From: DASUKL01 sp036278755
GTDB taxonomy: Bacteria > Chloroflexota > Limnocylindria > Limnocylindrales > CSP1-4
NCBI GenBank assembly: GCA_036278755.1
Contig: DASUKL010000117.1
Location: 1 to 63,362, forward strand
Reading direction: 5' to 3'
DNA: 63,362 nt
Below, piece after piece: positions 16,595-26,982 of the stretch; positions within the stretch are counted from its first letter, which is position 1, and each line of letters starts with the position of its first letter. The notes beneath the pieces were generated by a model. The model did no database searches. It was not told the DNA's origin and saw only the letters and a list, made by a program, of their open reading frames with translations. The position numbers and the translations under genes are program-made.

Positions 16595-17119
16595 CTACCG
16601 AGGTGTGCTCGAGCCAAGCCGGGCGAGCAGCTCGTCCAGCTGGTCGAACGTCTCAGGGTTCCAGTTCATCGCCCCGGATGCCATGGCCTCGTCGAGGGCC
16701 TCTTTCGACGGATACCGGTCGTGGATGACCAGCCGGGTCCGTTCCTGCCCCTGGTCCACCTCGAATGTCACGGTCGTGACGACCGTGCCGCCCTCATCTT
16801 CCTCGTTGGTCCACACGAGGCGCGCGGGCGGGGCGACCTCGAGATACCGACCGAAGAACGCCATCGGCTCGGCGCCGGTGTCGAACGTGAGACGGTAGCC
16901 GCCCCCGACCCGGGCATCGATCTCGCACGACAGCAGGTTCAGGCCGAACGACTTCGGGACCCACCACTGCCGGAACAGCTCCGCGTCGGTCCAGGCCTCG
17001 AACACGAGGGCCGGCCGTCCCTCGATCGTGCGGCTGACGATGAGGTCCTGCTCGGAGGTCCGCTCGATCATCGTCCGATCCTGGGTGGAGGTGGCCTCAG
17101 CGGCGTTTCGGGTGTCCAT
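16595..17119 (-). CDS. AHSA1/SRPBCC-domain protein
   Basis: This 174-residue protein has the SRPBCC (Bet v1-like) fold of the AHSA1/CalC group: RTIEGRPALVFEAWTDAEL, FRQWWVPKSFGLN, VGGGYRLTF, and the C-terminal helix ALDEAMASGAMNWNPETFDQ. Function of these bacterial members is usually unknown; the fold binds hydrophobic ligands. AAGGAG precedes ATG 17119. The gene overlaps the end of the ArsR gene by 23 bp, the common ArsR-AHSA1 pair. Confidence 0.85.
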   Translation of the reverse strand: MDTRNAAEATSTQDRTMIERTSEQDLIVSRTIEGRPALVFEAWTDAELFRQWWVPKSFGLNLLSCEIDARVGGGYRLTFDTGAEPMAFFGRYLEVAPPARLVWTNEEDEGGTVVTTVTFEVDQGQERTRLVIHDRYPSKEALDEAMASGAMNWNPETFDQLDELLARLGSSTPR

Positions 17120-17462
17120 CGTGCTGCTCCTTCCATCGTCGTTGCGCGACGACCTGCTCCAACGCGTCGAACCGCGCATCCCAGACCCGGCGCTGCCCCT
17201 CGATCCACGCCGCCTCGTCGTCGAGGCGGAGCGGGCCGAGCCGGCAGGTCCGGATCCGCCCGACCTTCTCGGTCGTGACGAGGCCGGCCTGCTCCAACAC
17301 CCCGACGTGCTTGCGGATGCCGGTGAGGGTCATGTGGAACGCCTGGGCCAGATCCGTGATCGACGCGTCGCCGCGCCCGAGCCGCTCCAGCACGCCACGG
17401 CGGGTGGCGTCCGAGAGGGCCGCGAACGAGGCGTCGAGCAGACCAGCTGGATACTGAACCAT
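17097..17462 (-). CDS. ArsR-family transcriptional repressor
   Basis: This 121-residue winged-helix protein begins LLDASFAALSDATRRGVLER and has a recognition region SITDLAQAFHMTLTGIRKHV. No metal-binding Cys pair is seen, so it is not a metal sensor of the classical kind; members next to AHSA1 genes respond to unknown cues. ATG 17462 sits 9 nt after a -10 TATAAA and inside an inverted repeat, suggesting tight autoregulation. Confidence 0.85.
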   Translation of the reverse strand: MVQYPAGLLDASFAALSDATRRGVLERLGRGDASITDLAQAFHMTLTGIRKHVGVLEQAGLVTTEKVGRIRTCRLGPLRLDDEAAWIEGQRRVWDARFDALEQVVAQRRWKEQHDGHPKRR

Positions 17463-17477
17463 GTAGTTCACTTTATA
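17455..17477 (-). promoter_or_regulatory. ArsR promoter and putative operator
   Basis: The inverted repeat TGAAC-N6-GTTCA (17455-17470) spans the ATG. The -10 (TATAAA on the - strand) is at 17472-17477. A repressor bound there would cover the transcription start. Confidence 0.5.
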
Positions 17478-17520
17478 CGCCGGTTCGGCGCGAGATGCAA
17501 GTTGACCCTGGTCCGGGTGA

Positions 17521-17551
17521 GAGGTCCTGGGTTCGAGCCCTATGGCACGCT
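17521..17551 (+). other. tRNA 3'-end-like fragment
   Basis: AGGTC, then a T-arm-like stem and loop (GGGTTCGAGCCC) and a 7-nt acceptor-like strand. The 5' acceptor strand and a proper D arm are not found upstream, so this is at best a tRNA relic. Confidence 0.25.
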
Positions 17552-17635
17552 CGGCCACACTCAGGTCCGCGGCCGGTCGGTCACGTACCGCCAGTCGGCG
17601 GGTGCCTTTGTCGACGCTCGGGCGGCCGGGCGGCC

Positions 17636-18781
17636 TCAGGCGTTCGGACGCGGGGCGGCGGTCAGGCGAGCGTCGACCCGCAGGCCCTTCGTCTTGTCGG
17701 AGAAGATGTAGACGATGGCCCCGAAGATGATGACCGAGCCGACGCTGAGGGCCCAGTCGGTGATGGTGATCGCGCCGGCCTGGGCCAGCGGCACCTGGTA
17801 GACGTAGGTCAGGATGCCGATGACCCCGGCCTGGACCACGCCCAGGCCGCCGGGTGTCAGTGGCACGGCCGTCAGGAGGGCCGCGGCCAGGGCCACGAAG
17901 ACGACACCGCTGAGGCCGAGGTGGATGTCGGTGAAGCCCAGGGCCTGGATGACGAAGAACAGGCGCATCGACTCACAGCCCCAGATGGCCCCGGTGATGA
18001 GCCCCAGGCCCGGCAGCTGGCGGGCTGGCAGGGCGAAGACGCCCTCCTCGAAACGGTCGTAGAGCTCGGTCACCTTCTGCGGCAGGGGCAGACGGGCGAT
18101 GAGCTGGCGCCCGAACGACCGCATGAGGAAGACCCCCGCGGCCAGGGCGATGATGACCACGACGCCCACGCCCAGGACGAACTGGACGTAGGGGTCGAAG
18201 CCGTCGCGGAAGCTCCAGAAGCCCGCCGCGAGGCCCAGGATGGCGATGGCGAAGACATCGAAGATGCGCTCGATGAAGACCGTGCCCAAGGTCCGGCTGA
18301 GGGACACGTCCTGGTTCATGCGCAGCAGGTAGGCCCGGTAGATGTCGCCCAGCTTGGCCGGCACGACGCAGTTCACGAGCCAGCTGACGTACAGGATCTC
18401 GGTCGCATCGCGGACGCTGACTCGCTCGCCGCTGCCGCGGAGCAGCATCGACCAGCGGTAGCCACGCAGCGGGAAGCTGACGTAGTAGATGGCCAGCCCG
18501 GCCAGCAGGAGCAGCGGGTTGGCCGCTCCGATATAGGCCGGCAGGTCCTCGATGTCGCTGCGGCCCCGGAGGGTCAGGGCGATGAGGACGATGACCACGA
18601 TCGGCAGGGCCAGTGAGATGAGCGTGCGCGGATCGCGCAGCCGGCGGCCGAGCGACAAGGAGGCCGCGTTGACCTCGGCCCGGGCGGCCGCGTCGTTGCG
18701 CGCAGCCAGGTCTGCCTCGGCTTCCAGGATGGCCGGGGAGACGCCGCTGCCGGGCTCGTGGTCAGGTCGGAGGTCGGTCAC
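17636..18781 (-). CDS. UPF0104/LPG-synthase-TM family membrane protein
   Basis: This 381-residue protein has about eight membrane helices and the conserved blocks of the flippase-like half of MprF: PLRGYRWSMLLRG, VNCVVPAKLGDIYRAYLLR, ERIFDVFAIA and VPLTPGGLGVVQAGVIG. It lacks the aminoacyl-transfer domain. The N-terminal 45 residues are charged and cytoplasmic. GTG 18781 overlaps the PHP stop by 4 bp. It is the last gene of the long atp-murA-mreB run. Confidence 0.82.
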   Translation of the reverse strand: MTDLRPDHEPGSGVSPAILEAEADLAARNDAAARAEVNAASLSLGRRLRDPRTLISLALPIVVIVLIALTLRGRSDIEDLPAYIGAANPLLLLAGLAIYYVSFPLRGYRWSMLLRGSGERVSVRDATEILYVSWLVNCVVPAKLGDIYRAYLLRMNQDVSLSRTLGTVFIERIFDVFAIAILGLAAGFWSFRDGFDPYVQFVLGVGVVVIIALAAGVFLMRSFGRQLIARLPLPQKVTELYDRFEEGVFALPARQLPGLGLITGAIWGCESMRLFFVIQALGFTDIHLGLSGVVFVALAAALLTAVPLTPGGLGVVQAGVIGILTYVYQVPLAQAGAITITDWALSVGSVIIFGAIVYIFSDKTKGLRVDARLTAAPRPNA

Positions 18782-19638
18782 TCGATACTCGTGGCAGGTG
18801 GGATACGGCGGACGCCCCGCGCTCGCTTGGCGATCTTGACGGCCCAGGTCAGGCCGCGCAGATAGTACGACGCTCTTCCTGTCAGGAGCGTGCCACCGGA
18901 GAGCGCGTCTTTCAGCCCGGCAGGGGTCCCGGCCGGGCCCGGGACGATGGTACAGGCGACCGCCACCTCCGACACATGGTGGGCATCCGAGGAGGCGACC
19001 CCGGGCAGGCCGTGGCGGACGGCCAGCTCGGCGGCCCGCTCGTTGGCCGAGGGGTTGACGACGCGGGCGTTGAAGGCCTCGATGAAGTCGAGCTGGGGCA
19101 AGACCGGCGCCAGGAGCTCCTCGCGGCCCCGGGCCAGGCCGGACGAGCGCCGGAGCTGGTCGAAGGGGTGCGGCAGACCGGCCAGGCCGCCCTGCTCGTG
19201 GATGGCGGCGATGGTCTCGGCCAGGCTGAGGCCGGGCGGCACGGCCCGCTCGAGGAACAGGCCCAGGCAGTCGCCCTCACGGGTCAGGATCTCCTCGCCG
19301 ACGATGACGGTCAGGCCGACGGGAGCCAGATCCAGCGCCCGGAGCGCGCCCTCGATGACGTCATGGTCGGTGATGGCTAGGTGGGTCAGGCCGCGCGAGG
19401 CAGCTGCGCGGACGATGTCGGCGGGCCGCGAGATCGAGTCGAACGAATAGCAGCTGTGGCAGTGGAGGTCGAGGAAGGAGCGGCGGTCGGGGTCGGCCCC
19501 GGCGCGGGCCAAGGCCTCGGCTCGGGCGTCGGTCTCGGCCCCCGCGACGGCTTCCGATCCGGCCAACGCTTCGGCTCCCGCGACGGCGACCGGCACGGCC
19601 TCGACCTCGGCGACAGCTTCGGCCGCGGCGTCGGCCAT
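18778..19638 (-). CDS. PHP-domain metal-dependent phosphoesterase
   Basis: This 286-residue protein has PHP motifs: LDLHCHSCYSFDS (residues about 57-69), AITDHDVI, GLPHPFD and VASSDAHH. These His and Asp residues bind metals in hydrolases acting on phosphates or phosphonucleotides; the substrate is unknown. The first 50 residues are an Ala/Glu/Val repeat-like stretch with low complexity. It starts 5 nt after mreB. Confidence 0.85.
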   Translation of the reverse strand: MADAAAEAVAEVEAVPVAVAGAEALAGSEAVAGAETDARAEALARAGADPDRRSFLDLHCHSCYSFDSISRPADIVRAAASRGLTHLAITDHDVIEGALRALDLAPVGLTVIVGEEILTREGDCLGLFLERAVPPGLSLAETIAAIHEQGGLAGLPHPFDQLRRSSGLARGREELLAPVLPQLDFIEAFNARVVNPSANERAAELAVRHGLPGVASSDAHHVSEVAVACTIVPGPAGTPAGLKDALSGGTLLTGRASYYLRGLTWAVKIAKRARGVRRIPPATSIE

Positions 19639-19643
19639 CGTCG

Positions 19644-20633
19644 TTACACCCGCTGGACGAGGGACTTCTTGAAGAAGTCGAAGTGCTCAAGGGCCAGGCC
19701 GGTGCCCAGGGCCACGCAGTTGAGCGGGCTCTCGGCGACGTGGCAGGGCACGCCCGTGACCTGGGTGAGCAGCTTGTCGATGTTGCGCAGCAGGGCCCCC
19801 CCGCCGGACATGACCATGCCCTTGTCGATGATGTCGCTCGAGAGCTCGGGAGGCGTCTCTTCGAGCACCTGGCGGACGGCCATGACGACCTGCTGGAGCG
19901 GCTGCTCGAGGGCCTCCATGACCTCCGAGCTGGTGATGGGCACGGTCCGCGGCAGTCCGGCGATGAGGTCGCGTCCGCGGACCTCCATGTGCAGCTCGCG
20001 GTCGAGCGGGAGGGCCGTCCCGATCTGGATCTTGACCTCCTCCGCGGTCCGCTCGCCGACCATGAGGTTGTACTTCTTGCGCACGTAGGTCGCGATGGCG
20101 TCGTCGAAGCGGTTTCCGCCGACGCGCACCGAGGAGCTGACGACGATGCCCCCCAGGGCGATGACGGCGATCTCGCTGGTCCCCCCGCCGATGTCGATGA
20201 TGAGGTTGCCCGAAGGACCGCTGATGGGCACGTTGGCCCCGATGGCCGCGGCCAGGGGCTCCTCGATGAGGTAGGCCTCGCGGGCCCCGGCCTTGAGGGC
20301 CGCATCACGCACGGCCCGCTTCTCGACGCTCGTCACGCCCGAAGGGACGCTGATCATGACGTCCGGCTTGGTCACCGTCCGGCCGGCCTTCTTGATGAAG
20401 TAGCGGAGCATGGCCTCGGTGATGACGTAGTCGGCGATGACGCCGTCCTTCATGGGCCGGATGGCGCTGATGTTGGTGGGCGTGCGGCCGATCATCTCGC
20501 GGGCCTCCTCGCCCACCGCCACGATGTGGTTGTCGTCGCTGACGGCCACCACCGATGGCTCTTGGATGATCACGCCGCGGCCCTTGACGTAGACGAGGAC
20601 GTTGGCCGTGCCGAGGTCGATGCCGATCTTCAT
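19644..20633 (-). CDS. mreB: Cell-shape actin homologue MreB
   Basis: This 329-residue protein has the actin-fold phosphate loops GIDLGTANVLVY and IIDIGGGTSEIAVI and the adenosine loop MSGGGALLRNID. It polymerises under the membrane and directs wall synthesis with RodA and PBP2. ATG overlaps the murA stop (ATGA). mreC and mreD do not follow; mreD lies 24 kb away next to PBP2/rodA, an arrangement more like mbl of Bacillus. Confidence 0.96.
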   Translation of the reverse strand: MKIGIDLGTANVLVYVKGRGVIIQEPSVVAVSDDNHIVAVGEEAREMIGRTPTNISAIRPMKDGVIADYVITEAMLRYFIKKAGRTVTKPDVMISVPSGVTSVEKRAVRDAALKAGAREAYLIEEPLAAAIGANVPISGPSGNLIIDIGGGTSEIAVIALGGIVVSSSVRVGGNRFDDAIATYVRKKYNLMVGERTAEEVKIQIGTALPLDRELHMEVRGRDLIAGLPRTVPITSSEVMEALEQPLQQVVMAVRQVLEETPPELSSDIIDKGMVMSGGGALLRNIDKLLTQVTGVPCHVAESPLNCVALGTGLALEHFDFFKKSLVQRV

Positions 20634-22057
20634 GCCTGAGGGCGAGCCCTTCGCTGGGGGGGACGGGCGGAGCCTCGGGCCGGCGCGGCCTGTCCGCTGA
20701 GCTGTGCGGCAGCCCGCCCGGCGGCCCCCGCGGGAGCCGGCTCGTCGGGCAGCAGGGCGATCCGGGCACCGAGCTGCTGGAACTTGCCGTCGATGTTCTC
20801 ATACCCCCGCTGGACGTGATGCGCGCCGTGGATGAGGCTCTCCCCGTCGGCCGCCAGGGCGGCCAGGATGAGCGAGGCCCCGGCCCGCAGGTCGCCGATC
20901 TCGACCTCGGCGCCGCGCAGGTGGGAGGGCCCGTCGATGAGCGCGTGGTGGTCGTCGAGGATCGCGACCCGGGCCCCCAGGCGGGCCAGCTCGGTGAGGA
21001 ACTCGAGGCGGTCCTCGAAGATCGTCTCGTGGACCGTGCTGCGGCCGCTGGCCTGGCTGAGCAGGACGCAGGTGGGCGGCTGGAGGTCGGTGGCCAGGGC
21101 CGGATAGGGCGCCGTGGTCACGGCGCAGGCGCGGAAGTCGGAGCCCGAAGCCCGGACGTGGACCCGCTCCGGCCCGCATTCGATGCCCACGCCTACGGCG
21201 TCCATGACCTCCAGGAAGGACCCCAGCTGGTCGCAGGGCGCGTCCTCCAGGGTCACCTCGCCGCCCGTCACCGCCGCGGCCACGACGAACGTGCCGGTCT
21301 CGATGCGGTCCGGCATGACCCGGTGCTCCGCACCCCGCAGGCGGCGCCGGCCGTGGACCTCGACCGTGTCGGGGGCGCTGCGCTCCACCTCGGCGCCCAT
21401 GGCCTGGAGGAAGGTGATGAGGTCGTCCACCTCGGGCTCCTGGGCCGCCGGCCGGATGGTCGTATGGCCGTCGGCCAGGGCTGCGGCCAGGATGGCGTTC
21501 TCGGTGCCCATGACCGTGACCACCGGGAAGTCGATGGCCCCGCCGCGCAGCCGGCCCGGCGCCTGGGCGTAGTAGTAGCCGTTGCGATAGCCGATCTCGG
21601 CGCCCATGGCCCGCATCGCTTCGACGTGCAGGTTGACCGGCCGCCGTCCGATGCGGTCGCCGCCGGGGTTGCTGATGATGACCCGCCCGAAGCGGGCCAG
21701 GAGTGGCCCCAGGAGGATGAAGCTGGCTCGCATCTTGGCCGCCGCCTCGAGGGGCACGAAGAGCCAGTCCACGTCGCCCGCGGCGACCTCGTAGACGTTG
21801 GGCTCGGGGTGGTCCACGACCACGCCCAGGTCGCCCAGGGTCTCGGCCATGACCCGCACGTCCTCGATCTCGGGCATGTTGGTGAGCCGGCAGCGCTCGC
21901 CGGTGAGGGTCGCCGCGGCCATCAGCTTGAGGGCCGCGTTCTTGCTGCCGCTGATGTGGACGCTGCCGTGGAGCGGCTGGCCGCCCACGACCCGGAAGGC
22001 CCGGCGCGGCACGGGCTCCGGCGTGTACTCCCAGTGGAAGGGCCGCGCGTCCGCCAT
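20630..22057 (-). CDS. murA: UDP-GlcNAc enolpyruvyl transferase MurA, Asp-type active site
   Basis: This 475-residue enzyme catalyses the first step of peptidoglycan synthesis. Lys at GSKNAALK and the substrate loop are conserved, but the loop that carries the catalytic Cys (Cys115 in E. coli, PGGCTIGARP) reads NPGGDRIGRRP, with Asp134 in its place. A C115D change is known to keep activity and abolish fosfomycin alkylation. The C-terminal 35 residues are Pro/Ala/Arg-rich and extra. It begins 5 nt after atpC. Confidence 0.95.
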   Translation of the reverse strand: MADARPFHWEYTPEPVPRRAFRVVGGQPLHGSVHISGSKNAALKLMAAATLTGERCRLTNMPEIEDVRVMAETLGDLGVVVDHPEPNVYEVAAGDVDWLFVPLEAAAKMRASFILLGPLLARFGRVIISNPGGDRIGRRPVNLHVEAMRAMGAEIGYRNGYYYAQAPGRLRGGAIDFPVVTVMGTENAILAAALADGHTTIRPAAQEPEVDDLITFLQAMGAEVERSAPDTVEVHGRRRLRGAEHRVMPDRIETGTFVVAAAVTGGEVTLEDAPCDQLGSFLEVMDAVGVGIECGPERVHVRASGSDFRACAVTTAPYPALATDLQPPTCVLLSQASGRSTVHETIFEDRLEFLTELARLGARVAILDDHHALIDGPSHLRGAEVEIGDLRAGASLILAALAADGESLIHGAHHVQRGYENIDGKFQQLGARIALLPDEPAPAGAAGRAAAQLSGQAAPARGSARPPQRRARPQA

Positions 22058-22062
22058 GGCGG

Positions 22063-22497
22063 CTACCCGCTGCCGCGCGGCCGCGACCCCTCGCGGTGGC
22101 GCCGCTCGGCGACTCGGATATGGAGCAGGGCCCGCTGCAGCTGGGCCCGCGCGGCGGCCAGGTCGGAGGGCTCCTGGAAGCCGCTCTCGAGGGCCTGTTC
22201 CGCCTCGCGGCGGGCCTGCTGGGCGCGCTGCAGATCGATCTCCGCGGCCAGGTCGGCCGTCTCGGCCATGACCACGACCCGGTCCGGCCGGACCTGGAGG
22301 AAGCCGCCGGCGATGGCGAACGATTCCTCCTGGCCGCCCTTGCGGATGCGCAGCTCGCCCACGCCGAGGGTCGTCAGCAGGGGCGCGTGATGGGGCAGGA
22401 TGCCCAGCTCACCCTCGATGCCGGGGCAGACCACGGCATCGACGTCGTCCTCGTAGGCCCGCCGTTCGGGCGTGACGATCTCCAGGTGGAGGGGCAT
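22063..22497 (-). CDS. atpC: F1Fo ATP synthase subunit epsilon
   Basis: This 144-residue subunit has an N-terminal beta sandwich (LHLEIVTPERRAYEDDVDAVV, GELGILPHHAPLLTTL) and a C-terminal helical hairpin. ATG 22497 follows atpD after 16 nt and matches the family N-terminus; the longer frame is not needed. Confidence 0.93.
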   Translation of the reverse strand: MPLHLEIVTPERRAYEDDVDAVVCPGIEGELGILPHHAPLLTTLGVGELRIRKGGQEESFAIAGGFLQVRPDRVVVMAETADLAAEIDLQRAQQARREAEQALESGFQEPSDLAAARAQLQRALLHIRVAERRHREGSRPRGSG

Positions 22498-22513
22498 CAG
22501 CGGACCGCGGCGA

Positions 22514-23932
22514 TCATGCGCCGCCGCCCAGCTTGGCGGCGTTCTCCCGGACGTCGTCGAGGGTGCCGGCCAGGAAGAAGGCCTGCTCGGGCAGGTCATC
22601 GGCCTTGCCTTCGAGGATCTCCTTGAAGGAGGCCACGGTGTCCTTGATCGAGACGTACTGGCCTGGCCGGCCGGTGAAGACCTCGCCGACGAAGAAGGGC
22701 TGGCTCATGAACCGCTGCAGGCGGCGGGCGCGGGCCACAGTGGACTTGTCCTCCTCGGACAGCTCCTCGATGCCCAGGATGGCGATGATGTCCTGGAGGT
22801 CCTGGTAGCGCTGCAGGATGCGCTTGGTCTCGAAGGCCACGTCGTAGTGCTCCTGGCCCACGATGAGCGGGTCGAGCACTCGGGACGTCGAGGTCAGGGG
22901 GTCCACGGCCGGGTAGATGCCCAGCTCGGTGATCCAGCGCTCGAGGCGGATGGTCGAGTCGAGGTGGGCGAAGGTCGTGGCCGGGGCGGGGTCGGTGTAG
23001 TCGTCGGCCGGCACGAAGACGGCCTGGAGGGAGGTGATGGAGCCGCTCTTCGTCGAGGTGATCCGCTCCTGGAGGGCGGCCATCTCGGTCGCCAGGTTGG
23101 GCTGGTAGCCGACGGCCGAGGGCATCCGGCCGAGGAGCGCGGAGACCTCCGAGCCGGCCTGGGTGAAGCGGAAGATGTTGTCGATGAAGAGGAGGACGTC
23201 GCGACCCTCCTGATCGCGGAAGTACTCGGCCATGGTCAGGCCGGTCAGGCCGACCCGCTGGCGGGCGCCGGGCGGCTCGTTCATCTGGCCGAAGACGAAG
23301 GCGGTCTTGGCGATGACGCCCGAGTCGGTCATCTCCTGGATGAGGTCGTTGCCCTCGCGCGAGCGCTCGCCCACGCCGGCGAAGACGGAGACCCCGGCGT
23401 GCTCCTGGGCGACGTTGCGGATGAGCTCCTGGATGATGACCGTCTTGCCCACCCCGGCCCCGCCGAAGATGCCGATCTTGCCGCCCTTCTTGAAGGGGCA
23501 GACGAGGTCGATGACCTTGATGCCGGTCTCGAAGACCTGGTCCTCGGTGGTCTGCTGGTCGAAGGCCGGCGCGGCGCGATGGATGGGCAGGCGCTCGCCG
23601 CCCTCGATGGGTCCGCGCTCGTCGATCGGCTGACCCAGGACGTTGAAGACGCGGCCCAGGGTCACGTCACCCACGGGCACCGAGATGGGGGCCCCGGTAT
23701 CCACCGCCTCGGCTCCCCGGGCCAGGCCGTCGGTCGTGGTCATGGCCACGCTGCGGACCCAGTCGTTGCCCAGGTGCTGCTGGACCTCGGCGGTGAGGCT
23801 GGTGCCGTCGGGCCGCTTGACCTCCACGGCGTTGTAGATGGCCGGCAGGTGGCCGGCGGGGAACTCGACGTCGATGACCGGGCCGGTGATCTGGATGACC
23901 TTGCCGGTCGCGGTCGGGGTGGCCGTGGCCAT
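22514..23932 (-). CDS. atpD: F1Fo ATP synthase subunit beta
   Basis: This 472-residue catalytic subunit has the P loop GGAGVGKTVIIQELI, catalytic Glu in GVGERSREGNDL, and LLFIDNIFRFTQAGSEVSAL. Length is typical. AGGAGG-like sequence precedes the ATG. Part of the atpB-E-F-H-A-G-D-C series in standard order. Confidence 0.98.
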   Translation of the reverse strand: MATATPTATGKVIQITGPVIDVEFPAGHLPAIYNAVEVKRPDGTSLTAEVQQHLGNDWVRSVAMTTTDGLARGAEAVDTGAPISVPVGDVTLGRVFNVLGQPIDERGPIEGGERLPIHRAAPAFDQQTTEDQVFETGIKVIDLVCPFKKGGKIGIFGGAGVGKTVIIQELIRNVAQEHAGVSVFAGVGERSREGNDLIQEMTDSGVIAKTAFVFGQMNEPPGARQRVGLTGLTMAEYFRDQEGRDVLLFIDNIFRFTQAGSEVSALLGRMPSAVGYQPNLATEMAALQERITSTKSGSITSLQAVFVPADDYTDPAPATTFAHLDSTIRLERWITELGIYPAVDPLTSTSRVLDPLIVGQEHYDVAFETKRILQRYQDLQDIIAILGIEELSEEDKSTVARARRLQRFMSQPFFVGEVFTGRPGQYVSIKDTVASFKEILEGKADDLPEQAFFLAGTLDDVRENAAKLGGGA

Positions 23933-23952
23933 GATCTCTCTGCCTCCTGCGC

Positions 23953-24804
23953 CTAGGACGCGTTCGCGCCCGCCGCGATCTCGATCATCTCGCGGGTGAT
24001 GTTGGCCTGGCGCACCTTGTTGTAGGCCAGGGTGTAGTCCTCGATGAGCTGCTCGGCGTTCTCGGTGGCGTTCTTCATGGCCACCATGCGGCTCGACTCC
24101 TCGCTGGCCTTGTTCTCCAGGACGGCCTGGAAGAGGCGCGTCGCGACGTAGCGCGGGAGGAGGTTGCGGAGCACCGTCCCGGGGTCCGGCTCGAACAGGA
24201 ACTGGTGGCCGGGGATGCCCTCGGTGTCCTCGGTCGGCTCGACGGGCAGGACCTTCACCACGACCGGCCGCTGCACGAGGGTCGAGACGAAGCGGCTGTG
24301 GACGATGTCGACCTGCCCGGCAGCGCCGGAGAGGAACTCGTCGGTCACGAGCCGGGCCAGAGGCGTGATGTCGGCGAAGGTCGGCCGGTCGCCGTAGCCG
24401 CTGAAGTGGGCCACCAGGGGCACGCGGGCCCGCCGGATCGACTCCCGGCCCTTGCGCCCTACGGTCACCATCCGCACCTCGCCGCCGGCCTGGACGGCCT
24501 CCTGGAGCGCGAGGCGGATCGAGTTGGCGTTGAGCGAGCCCGCGAACCCGCGGTCGGTGGTGATGAGCACGACCAGGCGGCCCGGTCCGCGCTGGCGAGC
24601 CAGCAGGGGATGGTCCTCACCGGTCAGCACGGCGGCCAGATCGGCCAGCACCTCGTCGAGCTTCTCGCTGTAGGGGCGGGCGGCCAGGGTCTGCTCCTGG
24701 GCCCGCTTCAGCTTGGAGGCGGCGATGAACTGCTGGGCCCGGGTGATCTGCTTGATGTTGGAGACCGCCCGGATGCGGCGCCGGATCTCGCGCTGGCTGG
24801 CCAT
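23953..24804 (-). CDS. atpG: F1Fo ATP synthase subunit gamma
   Basis: This 283-residue rotor stalk has conserved ends: REIRRRIRAVSNIKQITRAQ at the N-terminus and the C-terminal NKVRQANITREMIEI. The middle contains TTDRGFAGSLNANSI. It lies between atpA and atpD, as expected. Confidence 0.97.
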   Translation of the reverse strand: MASQREIRRRIRAVSNIKQITRAQQFIAASKLKRAQEQTLAARPYSEKLDEVLADLAAVLTGEDHPLLARQRGPGRLVVLITTDRGFAGSLNANSIRLALQEAVQAGGEVRMVTVGRKGRESIRRARVPLVAHFSGYGDRPTFADITPLARLVTDEFLSGAAGQVDIVHSRFVSTLVQRPVVVKVLPVEPTEDTEGIPGHQFLFEPDPGTVLRNLLPRYVATRLFQAVLENKASEESSRMVAMKNATENAEQLIEDYTLAYNKVRQANITREMIEIAAGANAS

Positions 24805-24825
24805 CGGCCCTGCCGGTCCGGCTCG

Positions 24826-26361
<1,536 letters not shown>

Positions 26362-26420
26362 GCTGTCTCCTGGATCGGCCGGACTGGCCGGTGCGGCGGT
26401 CGGGGCCGGGCTGGCCGCGG

Positions 26421-26975
26421 CTAGGCGGTGCCCGAGATGAGCCGGCCGCGCAGCCGTTCGAGGCGGCCGCGCACGCTGCCGTCGATGAGCCGGTCGCCGA
26501 TGCGGACGACGACGCCACCGAGCAGGCTGGGGTCGGTCTGGGTGGTCAGGACGGTCGTGCCCGTGGACAGCTCGCCGAGGCGCGCCTGGATGGCCCGCAG
26601 CTCGTCCTCGGTGAGCGGCTCGGCGCTCGTGACGAGGGCCCGGCTGACGCCCTGACGGCGGTCGTCGAGGGCCGCGAAGGCCTCTGCCACGCGGGCCAGG
26701 AGCTCGATCCGGCCACGCTCCAGCAGGAGCCGGAGCAGGTTCCGCGGCTGCTCCCCCAGGCCCCGGCCCAGGGTCTCGTCGAGGAGCCGCTGGCGCGCTT
26801 CGAGGGGGATGGCCGGGTTGGCCAGCGAGCGCGACAGCTGGGGATCGGCCAGGGTCGCCGCGGCCGACGCGAGGTCCTGCCGCCAGCGTCCGTAGGCGGC
26901 CTCGTCCCCGGCCTCACCGGCGACCGCGAACGCGGCTTCGGCGTAGCGGCGGGCCGAGCTCGTAGGTCGGGCCAT
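26421..26975 (-). CDS. atpH: F1Fo ATP synthase subunit delta
   Basis: This 184-residue OSCP-type subunit has the conserved N-terminal ARRYAEAAFAVAGE and C-terminal LLGGVVVRIGDRLIDGSVRGRL. It links the peripheral stalk to F1. It starts 7 nt after atpF. Confidence 0.94.
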   Translation of the reverse strand: MARPTSSARRYAEAAFAVAGEAGDEAAYGRWRQDLASAAATLADPQLSRSLANPAIPLEARQRLLDETLGRGLGEQPRNLLRLLLERGRIELLARVAEAFAALDDRRQGVSRALVTSAEPLTEDELRAIQARLGELSTGTTVLTTQTDPSLLGGVVVRIGDRLIDGSVRGRLERLRGRLISGTA

Positions 26976-26982
26976 CAGGGCC

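Noticed and set aside
17521..17551. Functional tRNA gene
   Set aside because: No matching 5' acceptor strand, D arm or anticodon arm could be found in the 60 bases upstream.
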